Shown: positions 35,115 through 46,407, counted from the first letter of the stretch. The stretch: DNA of 64,000 nt from Marinomonas rhizomae (GCF_024397855.1 NZ_CP073343.1:1550001-1614000), one strand, 5' to 3'. Notes: generated from the sequence alone by a model not told the origin. Numbers and translations: made by a program.

Positions 35115-37952
35115 ATGCACGAAAGTTTAATGGAGTTGCTGTGGAGCACCTCTCATTTTTCAGGTGGAAACTTGGAATATGTTGAAGGGTTGTTTGAAAG
35201 CTACCTCGTCGATCCGAACTCTGTGTCGGAAGAATGGCGTAAATGTTTTGATCAATTGCCTCGCGTAAGTGAAGCGCAATCAACTGATCTTCCTCATTCA
35301 GTGATTCAAGAACAGTTTTTGCAAATCGGCAAGAATAAGTTCCGTTCAATGCCTGTTTCTACGGGTGTGGTAGCTAGTTCTGCACATGAGCAAAAACAAA
35401 TTAATGTTTTGCAGTTGATTAATGCTTACCGCGTACGTGGGCATCAACATGCGACACTTGATCCACTTGGATTACAAAAACGAGAAAAAGTAGCTGACCT
35501 AGATATTGGTTATCACCAATTAACAGGTGCAGACTTAGATACCTCATTCAATGTAGGTTCTTTGTTCTTTAATAAAGAGTCTTTGAAATTAAGTGAGATT
35601 GTATCTGAGCTTGAAAAAACCTATTGCGGTAGCATTGGTTATGAATTTATGCACATTGTTGATACGCAAGAAAAAGCGTGGCTTCAACAGCGTGTAGAGT
35701 CTGTTCGCTCTCGTCCAGAATACTCACAAGAAACTCGTGAAAACCTACTTGAGCGTTTAACCGCAGCAGAAGGTTTGGAAAAGTATCTTGCTAGCCGTTA
35801 CCCAGGCGCAAAACGTTTCGGCCTTGAAGGTGGCGAAAGCTTAATTCCTATGGTGAATGAGTTGATTCAACGTTCTGGCGCACTCGGTGCGAAAGAAGTT
35901 GTGATCGGTATGGCTCACCGTGGTCGTCTAAACGTACTAGTTAATACGCTAGGTAAAAACCCGAAGGACTTGTTTGATGAGTTTGAAGGTAAGAAGCTTG
36001 TTAATACTTCGGGCGACGTTAAGTACCACCAAGGTTTCTCTTCTAATGTGATGACGGCGGGTGGGGAAGTTCATATTGCTCTTTCTTTTAACCCATCGCA
36101 TTTGGAAATTGTTTCTCCTGTTGTTGAAGGTTCCGTGCGTGCTCGCCAAGATCGCCGTAAAGATACAGCAGGTAAAACGGTTGTTCCGATTTCGATTCAC
36201 GGTGATGCGGCTTTTGCTGGTCAAGGTGTGGTTATGGAGACATTCCAGATGTCCCAAACTCGCGCTTATCGTACTGGCGGTACCGTACATATTGTTATCA
36301 ACAACCAAGTTGGTTTTACTACCAATCGTCAAGAAGATTCACGCTCTACTGAATATGCGACTGATGTTGCTAAAATCATTCAAGCGCCTATCTTTCACGT
36401 TAATGGCGATGATCCAGAAGCGGTATTGTTTGTTACTCAGCTAGCATTGGATTACCGTTATGAATTCGGCCGTGATGTTGTGATTGACATGGTTTGTTAC
36501 CGTCGTCGTGGTCATAACGAAACGGATGAGCCTTCTGGTACTCAGCCACTGATGTACAGCGTTATTAGCAATTTGAAGACGACTCGTACTCTTTACTCTG
36601 AGCGTTTGATTGCTGAATCTGTCGTTACCCAAGAAAAATCAGATCAGATGGTCAGCGAAAACCGTGAAGATTTGGATAATGCTCGTCATGTTGCGAAGAG
36701 TCTTGTTCTTGAATCTCAAACTGGTTCATTTGTCGACTGGAAACCTTATCTTGGTGTTGAATGGACTGATGCTGGTGATACCACATATCCATTGGCTAAA
36801 TTGCAGGAAGTCGCTCGCAAACTAACGACTGTTCCTGATGGTGTTGTGATTCAGCGCCAAGTTCAGAAGATTTACCAAGATCGCGACAAGATGACAGCAG
36901 GTGCTCTACCTCTAAACTGGGGTTACGCAGAAACATTGGCGTTTGCTACCTTGCTTGAGCAGGATTACCCGATTCGTATTACAGGTCAGGATTCTGGTCG
37001 TGGTACTTTCTCACATCGTCATGCGGTCATTCATAGCCAAAAAGATGGTAGTACTTATATTCCGCTGAAACATTTGTCTGAAGATCAGCCTACGTTGGAT
37101 CTGTACGACTCTTATCTTTCAGAAGAAGCGGTATTGGCTTTTGAATATGGTTATGCAAGTACTTCACCGAAAGGTTTAGTTATTTGGGAAGCGCAGTTTG
37201 GTGACTTTGCTAACGGTGCGCAAGTTGTAATTGACCAATTTATCACCAGTGGTGAGCACAAGTGGGGTCGCCTATGTGGTTTGACCATGCTGTTGCCGCA
37301 CGGTTATGAAGGTCAGGGACCTGAGCATTCATCAGCACGACTAGAGCGCTTCTTGCAGCTTTGTGCTGAATATAATATTCAGGTTTGTGTGCCAACAACA
37401 CCGTCACAAATTTTCCATATTATTCGTCGTCAAGCGATTCGTCCTATGCGTCGTCCGCTTATCATCATGTCTCCGAAGAGTTTGCTACGTCATAAGCAGG
37501 CGATTTCGACACTAGAAGAGTTGGCGGAAGGAAGTTTCAAAACGGTACTGCCGGAATCATCTGAAACTGTCACTGCGGATAAAGTAAAACGTATTGTCCT
37601 GTGTAGCGGTAAGGTTTATTTCGACTTAATTAACCGTCGTGAAGAACTGCAAAAAGATGATGTTGCTGTAATACGTGTTGAGCAATTGTATCCGTTCCCA
37701 TACGCAGATTTAGAGTCTGAGTTAGAACAGTACAAAAATGTTGAGAGCTTGGTATGGTGTCAAGAAGAGCCGAAAAACCAAGGTGCTTGGCATGCCAATC
37801 GTCACCGTATGAATCGAGTATTGGAAAAACTGTATCCTGAATTAAAAATCCGCTTTGCAGGTCGAATTTCGTCTGCTGCACCAGCGGCTGGTTACATGTC
37901 TATCCATGTTGAAGAACAAGAAGCGCTGGTCAACGACGCATTAGTTGGTTAG
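35115..37952 (+). CDS. sucA: 2-oxoglutarate dehydrogenase E1 component SucA
   Basis: 945 residues; thiamin-diphosphate-dependent decarboxylase of the OGDH complex. The N-terminal E2-binding segment is 'LMELLWSTSHFSGGNLEYVEGLFESYLVDP', followed by the catalytic HRGRLNVLVNTLGK, SFNPSHLEIVSPVVEGSVRARQD and HGDAAFAGQGVVMETFQMS blocks. The C-terminal half includes RGTFSHRHAVIH and the VWCQEEPKNQGAW end. Standard length and full motif set. Confidence 0.97.
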   Translation: MHESLMELLWSTSHFSGGNLEYVEGLFESYLVDPNSVSEEWRKCFDQLPRVSEAQSTDLPHSVIQEQFLQIGKNKFRSMPVSTGVVASSAHEQKQINVLQLINAYRVRGHQHATLDPLGLQKREKVADLDIGYHQLTGADLDTSFNVGSLFFNKESLKLSEIVSELEKTYCGSIGYEFMHIVDTQEKAWLQQRVESVRSRPEYSQETRENLLERLTAAEGLEKYLASRYPGAKRFGLEGGESLIPMVNELIQRSGALGAKEVVIGMAHRGRLNVLVNTLGKNPKDLFDEFEGKKLVNTSGDVKYHQGFSSNVMTAGGEVHIALSFNPSHLEIVSPVVEGSVRARQDRRKDTAGKTVVPISIHGDAAFAGQGVVMETFQMSQTRAYRTGGTVHIVINNQVGFTTNRQEDSRSTEYATDVAKIIQAPIFHVNGDDPEAVLFVTQLALDYRYEFGRDVVIDMVCYRRRGHNETDEPSGTQPLMYSVISNLKTTRTLYSERLIAESVVTQEKSDQMVSENREDLDNARHVAKSLVLESQTGSFVDWKPYLGVEWTDAGDTTYPLAKLQEVARKLTTVPDGVVIQRQVQKIYQDRDKMTAGALPLNWGYAETLAFATLLEQDYPIRITGQDSGRGTFSHRHAVIHSQKDGSTYIPLKHLSEDQPTLDLYDSYLSEEAVLAFEYGYASTSPKGLVIWEAQFGDFANGAQVVIDQFITSGEHKWGRLCGLTMLLPHGYEGQGPEHSSARLERFLQLCAEYNIQVCVPTTPSQIFHIIRRQAIRPMRRPLIIMSPKSLLRHKQAISTLEELAEGSFKTVLPESSETVTADKVKRIVLCSGKVYFDLINRREELQKDDVAVIRVEQLYPFPYADLESELEQYKNVESLVWCQEEPKNQGAWHANRHRMNRVLEKLYPELKIRFAGRISSAAPAAGYMSIHVEEQEALVNDALVG

Positions 37953-37985
37953 TACCATAGCCTGTCAAAGAGATAAGGGTATAAA

Positions 37986-39527
37986 ATGAGCATTGAAATT
38001 AAAGCACCTACTTTTCCAGAATCTGTAGCAGACGGCACCGTTGCTACTTGGTACAAACAGCCAGGCGAAGCCTGTGCACGTGATGAGCATATTGTAGACA
38101 TCGAGACTGATAAAGTTGTCTTGGAAGTTGTTGCTCCTGCTGATGGTGTGTTGAAAGAAATCCTAAAAGGTGAAGGCGACACTGTATTAAGTGACGAAGT
38201 ATTGGCGATTTTTGAATCTGGAGCTTCGGCTTCTGAAGCGCCTGCTGAAAAAGCGGATGCTCCAGCTGAAAAGTCTGCAGCACCAGCTGCGGCTTCTTCA
38301 AAAGAGACGGTTCAGATTAAAACGCCAAGTTTCCCAGAATCAGTTGCCGATGGTACGGTTGCTACTTGGTACAAACAGCCAGGTGAAGCCTGTACTCGTG
38401 ATGATCATATTGTCGATATCGAAACAGATAAAGTGGTTCTAGAAGTGGTTGCACCAGCTGATGGTGTGATTGGCGAAATCTTGAAAAACGAAGGCGATAC
38501 CGTTCTTAGTGATGAGGTTCTAGCTAACTTCTTGGTTGGTGCTTCTGGTTCAGAAGCAGCACCTGCACAAGCTGAGTCTATTTCCGCTACAGAAGGTGAT
38601 GAAGACGGTGTTGCAGGCCCTGCTGCTCGCAAAGCGCTTTCTGAAGCTGGCCTAACTGTTTCTCAAGTTAAGGGAACAGGCAAAGGTGGTCGCATCACTA
38701 AGGAAGACGTCGATGCGGCTGTTAAAGCAAAATCATCTGCTCCAGCTGCTGCTCCTGCTAAAGCCGCTTCTTCACCAGCTCCTAAGGCTGCTGCAGCGCC
38801 AATGGCTGCGTTAGGTGCAGATGGTCGCGTTGAAAAACGTGTTCCAATGACTCGTCTTCGCGCGACCATTGCTAAGCGCTTGGTAGAAGCTCAGCAGACA
38901 GCAGCTCTACTGACGACTTACAACGAAGTTAACATGGGTCCAATCATGGAGCTTCGTAAGAAATACAAAGATGAGTTTATCAAAGCTCATAACGGTACTA
39001 AGCTTGGTTTCATGTCTTTCTTCGTGAAAGCGGCAACTGAAGCACTTAAGCGCTTCCCAGCAGTAAACGCATCAATCGATGGTAATGATATGGTTTACCA
39101 TGGCTACCAAGATATCGGTGTTGCTGTTTCTACTGATCGTGGTTTGATGGTTCCTGTTCTTCGTAACACTGAAGCAATGGGTCTAGCGGATATCGAGTCT
39201 GCAATCATGGATTTCGCACTTCGTGGCCGTGATGGCAAATTAGGTATGGATGACATGCAGGGCGGTACATTCACTATTACTAATGGTGGTACTTTCGGTT
39301 CTTTGCTATCTACGCCAATTATCAATCCACCACAAACAGGTATCTTGGGTATGCACAAAATCCAAGAGCGCCCAATGGCTGTTAATGGTCAAGTTGTAAT
39401 TCAGCCAATGATGTATTTGGCCTTGTCTTATGACCACCGTATGATTGACGGCAAAGAAGCCGTACAATTTTTGGTAACAATCAAAGATTTGCTTGAAGAC
39501 CCAGCGCGTCTTTTGCTTGAAATCTAA
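37986..39527 (+). CDS. sucB: Dihydrolipoyllysine succinyltransferase E2 (SucB) with two tandem lipoyl domains
   Basis: 513 residues, about 100 longer than E. coli SucB (about 405), because there are two lipoyl domains. Lipoyl 1 is residues 2-77 (lipoyl Lys at IETDK, K43). Lipoyl 2 is residues 109-183 (K149). A run of about 60 residues is almost identical between them. An Ala/Pro-rich linker, the E3-binding domain (about 207-243: [15 protein letters not shown]...GGRITKEDV), a second linker and the catalytic domain follow. The active-site HxxxDG is at about 484 (DHRMIDG). Ordinary OGDH E2 has one lipoyl domain, so this is a domain duplication. Confidence 0.95.
   Translation: MSIEIKAPTFPESVADGTVATWYKQPGEACARDEHIVDIETDKVVLEVVAPADGVLKEILKGEGDTVLSDEVLAIFESGASASEAPAEKADAPAEKSAAPAAASSKETVQIKTPSFPESVADGTVATWYKQPGEACTRDDHIVDIETDKVVLEVVAPADGVIGEILKNEGDTVLSDEVLANFLVGASGSEAAPAQAESISATEGDEDGVAGPAARKALSEAGLTVSQVKGTGKGGRITKEDVDAAVKAKSSAPAAAPAKAASSPAPKAAAAPMAALGADGRVEKRVPMTRLRATIAKRLVEAQQTAALLTTYNEVNMGPIMELRKKYKDEFIKAHNGTKLGFMSFFVKAATEALKRFPAVNASIDGNDMVYHGYQDIGVAVSTDRGLMVPVLRNTEAMGLADIESAIMDFALRGRDGKLGMDDMQGGTFTITNGGTFGSLLSTPIINPPQTGILGMHKIQERPMAVNGQVVIQPMMYLALSYDHRMIDGKEAVQFLVTIKDLLEDPARLLLEI
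37989..38534 (+). repeat. Internal tandem duplication encoding the two SucB lipoyl domains
   Basis: Bases 37989-38216 and 38307-38534 encode the paired lipoyl domains, offset by 106 codons. The amino acid sequences coincide through [19 protein letters not shown] and [17 protein letters not shown]. The bases differ mainly at synonymous positions, so the duplication is old or has been selected at protein level rather than being a fresh copy. Confidence 0.85.
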
Positions 39528-39597
39528 GTATTCGTACCAACTATTTTGTATGAATTGAATACTGGGTGGCACTGTATGTGCTGCTCAGTTTGACTGA

Positions 39598-41052
<1,455 letters not shown>

Positions 41053-41063
41053 TAAATTAGATT

Positions 41064-41082
41064 TGCCGGCTTCGAGCCGGCA
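41064..41082 (+). other. Stable hairpin between lpd and sucC
   Basis: TGCCGGCT (41064-41071) and AGCCGGCA (41075-41082) with a TCG loop. Only a weak T tract follows (ATTTCT), so it may be partial attenuation or an mRNA processing/stabilising element inside the operon. Confidence 0.6.
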
Positions 41083-41139
41083 ATTTCTGTCTTAACGGGC
41101 AGAGCTTATGTCAACCATTCAGATGAGCGGAAGAATCAA

Positions 41140-42306
41140 ATGAACTTACATGAATATCAGGCTAAACAGCTTTTTGCTGAATACGGCCTGCCAGTATCTA
41201 CAGGGTACGCAGTAGACACGCCTGAAGCGGCAGTTGAAGCAGCGAAAAAAATTGGTGGTGATAAGTGGGTTGTTAAAGCTCAGGTTCACGCTGGTGGTCG
41301 CGGTAAAGCGGGCGGTGTAAAACTTGTTGATTCTTATGAAGAAGTTGCAGCTTTTACACAAAACTGGTTGGGCAAAAACCTAGTTACTTATCAAACAGAT
41401 GCAAATGGTCAGCCTGTTGCTAAGATTCTTGTTGAATCATGCACTGACATTGCGAACGAATTGTACCTAGGTGCCGTTGTTGACCGTTCTACTCGTCGTG
41501 TTGTTTTCATGGCGTCTACAGAAGGCGGTGTTGAAATTGAGAAAGTGGCTGAAGAAACTCCAGAGCTAATCCACAAAGCGATCATCGATCCTCTAGTGGG
41601 TGCTCAGCCTTACCAAGCTCGTGAATTGGCATTTAAATTGGGCCTTAACCCAACTCAAATCAAGCAATTCACTAAAGTTTTCCTTGGTTTGTCTCAAATG
41701 TTCCACGACTACGATTTCGCACTTCTTGAAATCAACCCTCTTGTTATCACAGACGAAGGTAACCTTCACTGTCTAGATGGCAAAATCGGTATCGACAGCA
41801 ATGCTGTTTACCGTCAGAAGAAAATGCAAGAGTTCCACGATCCATCTCAAGAAGATGAGCGTGAAGCACATGCTGCTAAATGGGAACTTAACTATGTAGC
41901 TCTAGACGGTAACGTTGGCTGCATGGTGAACGGTGCCGGCCTAGCAATGGGCACAATGGATATCGTTAACCTACATGGCGGCAAACCTGCTAACTTCCTA
42001 GATGTAGGCGGCGGTGCGACGAAAGAGCGTGTTGCTGAAGCATTCAAAATCATCCTTTCTGACAGCAATGTTAAAGCCGTATTGGTTAACATCTTTGGTG
42101 GTATCGTTCGTTGCGATATGATCGCTGAAGGTATTATTGGTGCTGTAGAACAAGTAGGTGTAGATGTGCCTGTTGTTGTTCGTCTTGAAGGTACTAACGC
42201 AGAGAAAGGCCGTGAAGTTCTAGCAAACTCTGGTCTAGACATCATCGCTGCAACAAGTCTAAAAGACGCAGCTGAACAAGTTGTTAAAGCTGCGGAGGGC
42301 AAATAA
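41140..42306 (+). CDS. sucC: Succinyl-CoA synthetase (ADP-forming) subunit beta
   Basis: 388 residues, the exact usual size. N-terminal ATP-grasp domain ([50 protein letters not shown]) and C-terminal CoA-ligase domain ([20 protein letters not shown]). Works with SucD to make succinate plus ATP. Two bases separate it from sucD. Confidence 0.97.
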   Translation: MNLHEYQAKQLFAEYGLPVSTGYAVDTPEAAVEAAKKIGGDKWVVKAQVHAGGRGKAGGVKLVDSYEEVAAFTQNWLGKNLVTYQTDANGQPVAKILVESCTDIANELYLGAVVDRSTRRVVFMASTEGGVEIEKVAEETPELIHKAIIDPLVGAQPYQARELAFKLGLNPTQIKQFTKVFLGLSQMFHDYDFALLEINPLVITDEGNLHCLDGKIGIDSNAVYRQKKMQEFHDPSQEDEREAHAAKWELNYVALDGNVGCMVNGAGLAMGTMDIVNLHGGKPANFLDVGGGATKERVAEAFKIILSDSNVKAVLVNIFGGIVRCDMIAEGIIGAVEQVGVDVPVVVRLEGTNAEKGREVLANSGLDIIAATSLKDAAEQVVKAAEGK

Positions 42307-42308
42307 TA

Positions 42309-43181
42309 ATGTCTGTTTTAATTAATAAAGATACTAAAGTAATCTGTCAGGGTTTCACTGGCGGACAAGGTACGTTCCATTCTGAGCAAGCGATTGCTTA
42401 CGGAACGAAAATGGTCGGTGGTGTTACTCCTGGTAAAGGTGGTCAAACTCACCTAGGTCTACCTGTTTTTAACACTGTTAAAGAAGCCGTTGAACAAACT
42501 GGTGCAGAAGCATCTGTTATCTACGTTCCGGCTCCTTTCTGCAAAGACTCTATCCTTGAAGCGGCTAATGCTGGTATCAAACTAATCGTTTGTATCACTG
42601 AAGGCGTTCCAACTCTTGACATGCTTGACTGTAAGGTTAAATGTGACGAGCTAGGTGTACGTCTAATCGGCCCTAACTGCCCAGGTGTTATCACACCAGG
42701 CGAATGTAAGATTGGTATCATGCCAGGTCACATTCATATGCCAGGTAAAGTAGGCATCGTATCTCGTTCTGGTACCTTGACTTATGAAGCTGTTAAGCAA
42801 ACTACTGATGCTGGCTTCGGTCAATCTACTTGCGTAGGTATCGGTGGTGATCCAATCCCAGGTACTAACTTCATCGACGTATTGGAAATGTTCCAAAACG
42901 ATCCACAAACTGAAGCGATCGTGATGATCGGTGAAATTGGTGGTACTGCTGAAGAAGAAGCGGCTGCTTACATCAAAGCAAACGTAACTAAGCCTGTTGT
43001 ATCTTACATTGCTGGTGTAACTGCACCTGCTGGTAAACGTATGGGTCACGCTGGCGCGATCATTTCTGGCGGTAAAGGTACAGCTGACGAGAAATTCGCA
43101 GCACTACAAGACGCTGGTGTTAAGACTGTTCGCTCTCTAGCGGATATCGGTACTGCACTTAAAGAAATCACTGGCTGGTAA
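42309..43181 (+). CDS. sucD: Succinyl-CoA synthetase subunit alpha
   Basis: 290 residues. CoA-binding Rossmann part ([35 protein letters not shown]) and the phosphohistidine loop [17 protein letters not shown] are intact. Last gene of the sdh-suc operon; a strong terminator follows. Confidence 0.97.
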   Translation: MSVLINKDTKVICQGFTGGQGTFHSEQAIAYGTKMVGGVTPGKGGQTHLGLPVFNTVKEAVEQTGAEASVIYVPAPFCKDSILEAANAGIKLIVCITEGVPTLDMLDCKVKCDELGVRLIGPNCPGVITPGECKIGIMPGHIHMPGKVGIVSRSGTLTYEAVKQTTDAGFGQSTCVGIGGDPIPGTNFIDVLEMFQNDPQTEAIVMIGEIGGTAEEEAAAYIKANVTKPVVSYIAGVTAPAGKRMGHAGAIISGGKGTADEKFAALQDAGVKTVRSLADIGTALKEITGW

Positions 43182-43210
43182 GCGAGTATTTTAAAGTGTG
43201 ACTGATTATA

Positions 43211-43240
43211 AAATCCCTGCTTCGGCAGGGATTTTTTTTG
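43211..43240 (+). terminator. Terminator of the sdh-suc operon
   Basis: AATCCCTGC-TTCG-GCAGGGATT followed by a run of T; a textbook UUCG-loop intrinsic terminator. Confidence 0.95.
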
Positions 43241-43268
43241 CGCTATTGATATATAAATGGGTGAGAAA

Positions 43269-43472
43269 ATGCGGTGTCCTTTTTGTTTGAATGATAATGG
43301 TTGCGAGCTTGATGAAAGCCAGACTTGTTGGTGTTTTAATGTCATAGTCCCTGAAGACATGATGGTGCTTATTCCAGTAAAGCAAAAAGGTGTTGTGTGT
43401 GTTTGTCAGCGATGCATCGAGTTTTATCGTACTGATAAGCTAGGCTTCTTAAAGAAGTTTGATTTAGATTAA
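43269..43472 (+). CDS. Small cysteine-rich CWC-family protein
   Basis: 67 residues from the ATG at 43269 (GGGTGAG precedes it); a further in-frame ATG is at 43257. Begins MRCPFCLNDNGCELDESQTCWCFNV and ends with CVCQRCIEF. Seven to eight cysteines in CPFC, CWC and CVCQRC pairs match the 'cysteine-rich CWC' family, probably zinc-binding. No function is known. Sits between the suc operon and lhgO. Confidence 0.8.
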   Translation: MRCPFCLNDNGCELDESQTCWCFNVIVPEDMMVLIPVKQKGVVCVCQRCIEFYRTDKLGFLKKFDLD

Positions 43473-43557
43473 AGTACTTCTGTTTTTACCCTTCTTTTCA
43501 CTAGCGTATTAGTATTGAGTTGTGTTTTTAATCAATAATAAAAAAGGAATAAAGATA

Positions 43558-44784
43558 ATGAGTGAAGCGCCAAAAATTTCAATTTATGACATTGTTGTGA
43601 TTGGTGCCGGCATTGTTGGGCTTTCTACTGCGTGGCAGTTGCTTCAGCGTTATCCTAAATATCGTATCTTGCTCATCGAGAAGGAATCTGAGGTAGGCTT
43701 GCACCAAACGGGCCACAATTCTGGTGTAATACATGCGGGCGTCTATTACGCGCCGGGCAGCCTTAAAGCAGATTTTTGCCAGCGAGGTGCGAAAGCCACT
43801 AAAGCTTTCTGCCTTCAATACAATATCAAGTTCGATGAATGTGGCAAACTACTGGTCGCAACAAATATTGCTGAGCAAGAGCGTATGGAAGCTCTGTACT
43901 TACGCTGTCAAGAAAATAACTTAGAAGTACATAGGCTAGATCAAACACAGCTTAAAGAGCGTGAGCCGAATATAAAAGGCCTTGCTGCGCTTTACGTACC
44001 TTCTACTGGAATCGTGAGCTACCGAGAGATTTGTCAGAAGCTTGCCGAACTTTTTGTTGGTAAGGGGGGAGAGCTACGTTTAGGTACCGAGGTGGTTGGT
44101 CTTGATGAAACCCGCGAACGTGTGGCGATCACATTGAATAATGATGTTGTGAATACATCCTATTTGGTCAGCTGCAGTGGTTTGATGGCCGATCGGCTGA
44201 CTAAGATGCTTAATATACCAACTGACTTTCAGATTATTCCATTTCGTGGTGAATACTATCGCTTGCCAACAAAACACAATCAGATTGTAAATCACCTTAT
44301 TTATCCTATCCCTGATCCTGACTTACCATTTTTAGGGGTTCATTTGACTCGTATGATTGATGGGTCTGTGACGGTAGGTCCCAATGCCGTGCAAGGATGG
44401 AAGCGAGAGGGTTATGGTAAAATTAACATAAATCTTCGAGACGTGTTTGATATGGTCCGTTTTCCCGGTTTTTGGAAGCTGCTAAAAAGTCATTGGAAAA
44501 CAGGGCTCATTGAGACTAAAAACTCTTGGTATAAACCGGGCTATTTAGCACAAGTACAGAAATACTGTGGTCTTGTTTCATTGGATGATTTACAAGAATA
44601 CCCAGCGGGAATACGAGCTCAGGCAGTGATGAAAGATGGCAGCTTAGTGCACGATTTTTTATTTGCACAAAGTACTCGAACCTTACATGTATGTAATGCA
44701 CCTTCTCCAGCAGCTACCAGTGCTTTTCCTATTGGTGCTTATATTATTGATAAACTGGATGAGCAGATTACATCCGTTCGTTAA
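43558..44784 (+). CDS. lhgO: L-2-hydroxyglutarate oxidase LhgO
   Basis: FAD-dependent oxidation of L-2-hydroxyglutarate to 2-oxoglutarate at the inner membrane. 408 residues from the ATG at 43558, which has AAAGGAAT upstream (an in-frame ATG at 43522 lacks one). FAD motif VVIGAGIVGLSTAWQL, QTGHNSGVIHAGVYYAPGSLKA and 'IPFRGEYYRLP' are typical of the DAO-fold LhgO/L2HGDH family. Its product feeds the OGDH complex encoded just upstream. Confidence 0.9.
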   Translation: MSEAPKISIYDIVVIGAGIVGLSTAWQLLQRYPKYRILLIEKESEVGLHQTGHNSGVIHAGVYYAPGSLKADFCQRGAKATKAFCLQYNIKFDECGKLLVATNIAEQERMEALYLRCQENNLEVHRLDQTQLKEREPNIKGLAALYVPSTGIVSYREICQKLAELFVGKGGELRLGTEVVGLDETRERVAITLNNDVVNTSYLVSCSGLMADRLTKMLNIPTDFQIIPFRGEYYRLPTKHNQIVNHLIYPIPDPDLPFLGVHLTRMIDGSVTVGPNAVQGWKREGYGKININLRDVFDMVRFPGFWKLLKSHWKTGLIETKNSWYKPGYLAQVQKYCGLVSLDDLQEYPAGIRAQAVMKDGSLVHDFLFAQSTRTLHVCNAPSPAATSAFPIGAYIIDKLDEQITSVR

Positions 44785-44871
44785 GGAATAAAGTGTTTTA
44801 TATTCCAATGGCTCACTTGATTGCTCGAATAATACTGTTAGCCGCTGTAGATAGGGCGGGGGGGGCTAGAC

Positions 44872-44910
44872 GACACCGCCAAGCAATTATGTAGTATGCT
44901 GGGTGGTGTC
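44872..44910. other. Hairpin between convergent lhgO and the DUF1330 gene
   Basis: GACACCGCC (44872-44880) pairs with GGTGGTGTC (44902-44910) with one wobble; AGCA/TGCT continues the stem inward. No T tract on either strand. A G-rich run (about 44854-44866) precedes it. It may be an unconventional terminator for both genes. Confidence 0.5.
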
Positions 44911-44934
44911 ATGATGTGTTCTAAATCTGTGCCG

Positions 44935-45234
44935 TTACGCAAGACCTTTAAGTATGAGTATATTCGCTTGTGAACAATCGATACGATGTTCACGGGCAGC
45001 TTGGTATTCTGGAGATCGATAACATTGAAGAGCCGTATCATAGCTATCAAACTCAAAGACTACGGCTCTATCTGGTGATCTGTCAAAGCCTTCGATGACA
45101 GTCAGATCTTCACCTCTTGATAGTAGCCTTGCACCATATTTTTTCAGCGCTTCAGGGGCAAGTGCCAAATAATCTTGATATTTTTCTTTGTCTTCGACTG
45201 TTACAAATGCAACCCAGTATCCTTTCATTCTCAA
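44935..45234 (-). CDS. DUF1330 family protein
   Basis: 99 residues with the ferredoxin-like dimeric alpha/beta barrel pattern of DUF1330: KGYWVAFVTVEDKEKYQDYLALAPEALKKYGARLL, then FDSYDTALQCYRSPEYQAAREHR. No catalytic assignment exists. It is the third gene of the minus-strand gntR-CMD-DUF1330 operon that faces the catabolic gene cluster, so a role as a small isomerase or decarboxylase-like accessory in that pathway is possible but unproven. Confidence 0.85.
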   Translation of the reverse strand: MRMKGYWVAFVTVEDKEKYQDYLALAPEALKKYGARLLSRGEDLTVIEGFDRSPDRAVVFEFDSYDTALQCYRSPEYQAAREHRIDCSQANILILKGLA

Positions 45235-45253
45235 TAGCCTTATTTTTATTTGA

Positions 45254-45634
45254 TTAGAGTAAGCCTTTTTCGGTCAATACGACACGAGCAATTCGGAAGC
45301 ATTCAACACCTTGTGGTACACCGCAATAAATGGCAATTGCATGAATAATGGCGCGGATTTCTTCTACACTGACGCCATTATTAATGGCGCCTTTTAGGTG
45401 AAGTTCCCATTCTTCCATTTTTCCTAATGCGGCAATCATGGTTAGATTCATCATTGAACGGGTCTTTGCTTCAATGGTTTCATCTCCCCAGCCAAAGCCC
45501 CAGCACCACTCGGTCATGGCTTCTTGAAATGGAAGGTTAAAAGCATCGGCTTTTGATAGGTTGTTTTCAACATATTCAGCGCCTAGTGTCGCTTTGCGCT
45601 TGCTAATTCCTAGTTCAAATAACTCTTTATTCAT
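45254..45634 (-). CDS. Carboxymuconolactone decarboxylase family protein (PcaC-like)
   Basis: 126 residues, all helical. It has the family pattern GWGDETIEAKTRSMMNLTMIAALGKMEEWELHLKGAINNGVSVEEIRAIIHAIAIYCGVPQGVECFRIA. It lacks the CxxC of AhpD peroxidases and is closest in outline to 4-carboxymuconolactone decarboxylase. Its start overlaps the gntR stop by 4 bp, so the two are coupled. Known family members act on ring-cleavage lactones, which fits the neighbourhood; the true substrate is unknown. Confidence 0.88.
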   Translation of the reverse strand: MNKELFELGISKRKATLGAEYVENNLSKADAFNLPFQEAMTEWCWGFGWGDETIEAKTRSMMNLTMIAALGKMEEWELHLKGAINNGVSVEEIRAIIHAIAIYCGVPQGVECFRIARVVLTEKGLL

Positions 45635-46293
45635 AGCTTGTTTCCTTGTTCAGTTTGCATGGCAATGTCGTAGGCTTCTTGTAAGTGGCGGGTACAAATC
45701 TCACCCGCTTTTTCCGCATCTTTTTCTTCCATCGCTTTGACGATATCAAATAGGTCTTTAGGGCCAGATGTTTTGCGACCCGTTGAGCTGAGGGTAAGAG
45801 CTCTTAACCTTGAAATGCGAGAGTTTAGTTGTTCAACCAGATCCCATGAAACATGCTTTTCAGCGGTCTTAAAAATGAGTTCATAGAAATCCTTAGTCAT
45901 TTTTAGTCCTGTTTTTACATCATCATTAAGCAGGTAGTTCGCAATATCGTCATGAAGTAGATAGAGCTTTTCAATGATTTCTGGAGTGGCTTTTTGGCTA
46001 CAGGCTTTTACGGCTGAACACTCAAGTAAGGTTCGAATTTCATAAATTTCTTTGACTTCCGCATTACTAATGGAAGCAACGATAAACCCCGCATTGGGAA
46101 TGCCAACAACGAGCCTTTCGCTTTCAAGATGGCGAATGCATTCTCTGACGATGGTCCGGCTAACCCCCATGCTTTCACATAAGGTTCTTTCTACAAGCCT
46201 ATCTCCAGGCTTCAATAGGTTGCTAGTGATGGCTCCCCTTAATGATTCCAGCGCATTTTCCTTTAGTGTTTTAGGGCGCTCAACTTTTTGCAT
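45631..46293 (-). CDS. GntR-family regulator, FCD (FadR/VanR) subfamily
   Basis: 220 residues from the ATG at 46293, which follows an AGAGGA ribosome site; the in-frame start six codons upstream is a TTG and not needed. The N-terminal winged helix is ALESLRGAITSNLLKPGDRLVERTLCESMGVSRTIVRECIRHLESERLV. The C-terminal FCD ligand-binding domain is helical. Divergent from the catabolic genes, with a perfect palindrome in the shared control region, it is the likely local repressor. It could correspond to TgnR of the trigonelline cluster. Confidence 0.9.
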   Translation of the reverse strand: MQKVERPKTLKENALESLRGAITSNLLKPGDRLVERTLCESMGVSRTIVRECIRHLESERLVVGIPNAGFIVASISNAEVKEIYEIRTLLECSAVKACSQKATPEIIEKLYLLHDDIANYLLNDDVKTGLKMTKDFYELIFKTAEKHVSWDLVEQLNSRISRLRALTLSSTGRKTSGPKDLFDIVKAMEEKDAEKAGEICTRHLQEAYDIAMQTEQGNKL

Positions 46294-46383
46294 CCAGTTT
46301 TCCTCTAACAATGTCCTAACAAAATTTTTAAAGATGGTAGCACATTTTTTGTTGCACCTAATAAGATAGTATGTTTACTATTG

Positions 46384-46407
46384 TGTCATATGGTATACCA
46401 TATGACA
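46384..46407. promoter_or_regulatory. Perfect 24-bp palindrome, probable GntR-family operator
   Basis: Two half-sites TGTCATATGGTA / TACCATATGACA form a perfect 24-bp palindrome. It is 91 bp upstream of the regulator ATG and 28 bp upstream of the DUF1185 ATG. Its centre TGGTATACCA is of the kind bound by FCD-type GntR regulators. It is the only copy I noticed in the window. Confidence 0.8.

Noticed and set aside
34966..35349. Minus-strand frame of 127 codons overlapping the sucA start
   Set aside because: Overlaps the well-supported sucA N-terminus and has no homology features.
38044..38869. Minus-strand frames antisense to sucB
   Set aside because: They lie wholly inside sucB, arise from the Ala/Pro-rich linker codons, and have no independent support.
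41064..41082. Hairpin after lpd as an operon terminator
   Set aside because: No proper T tract, and sucCD follow in the same direction; kept as an internal hairpin rather than an end of transcription.
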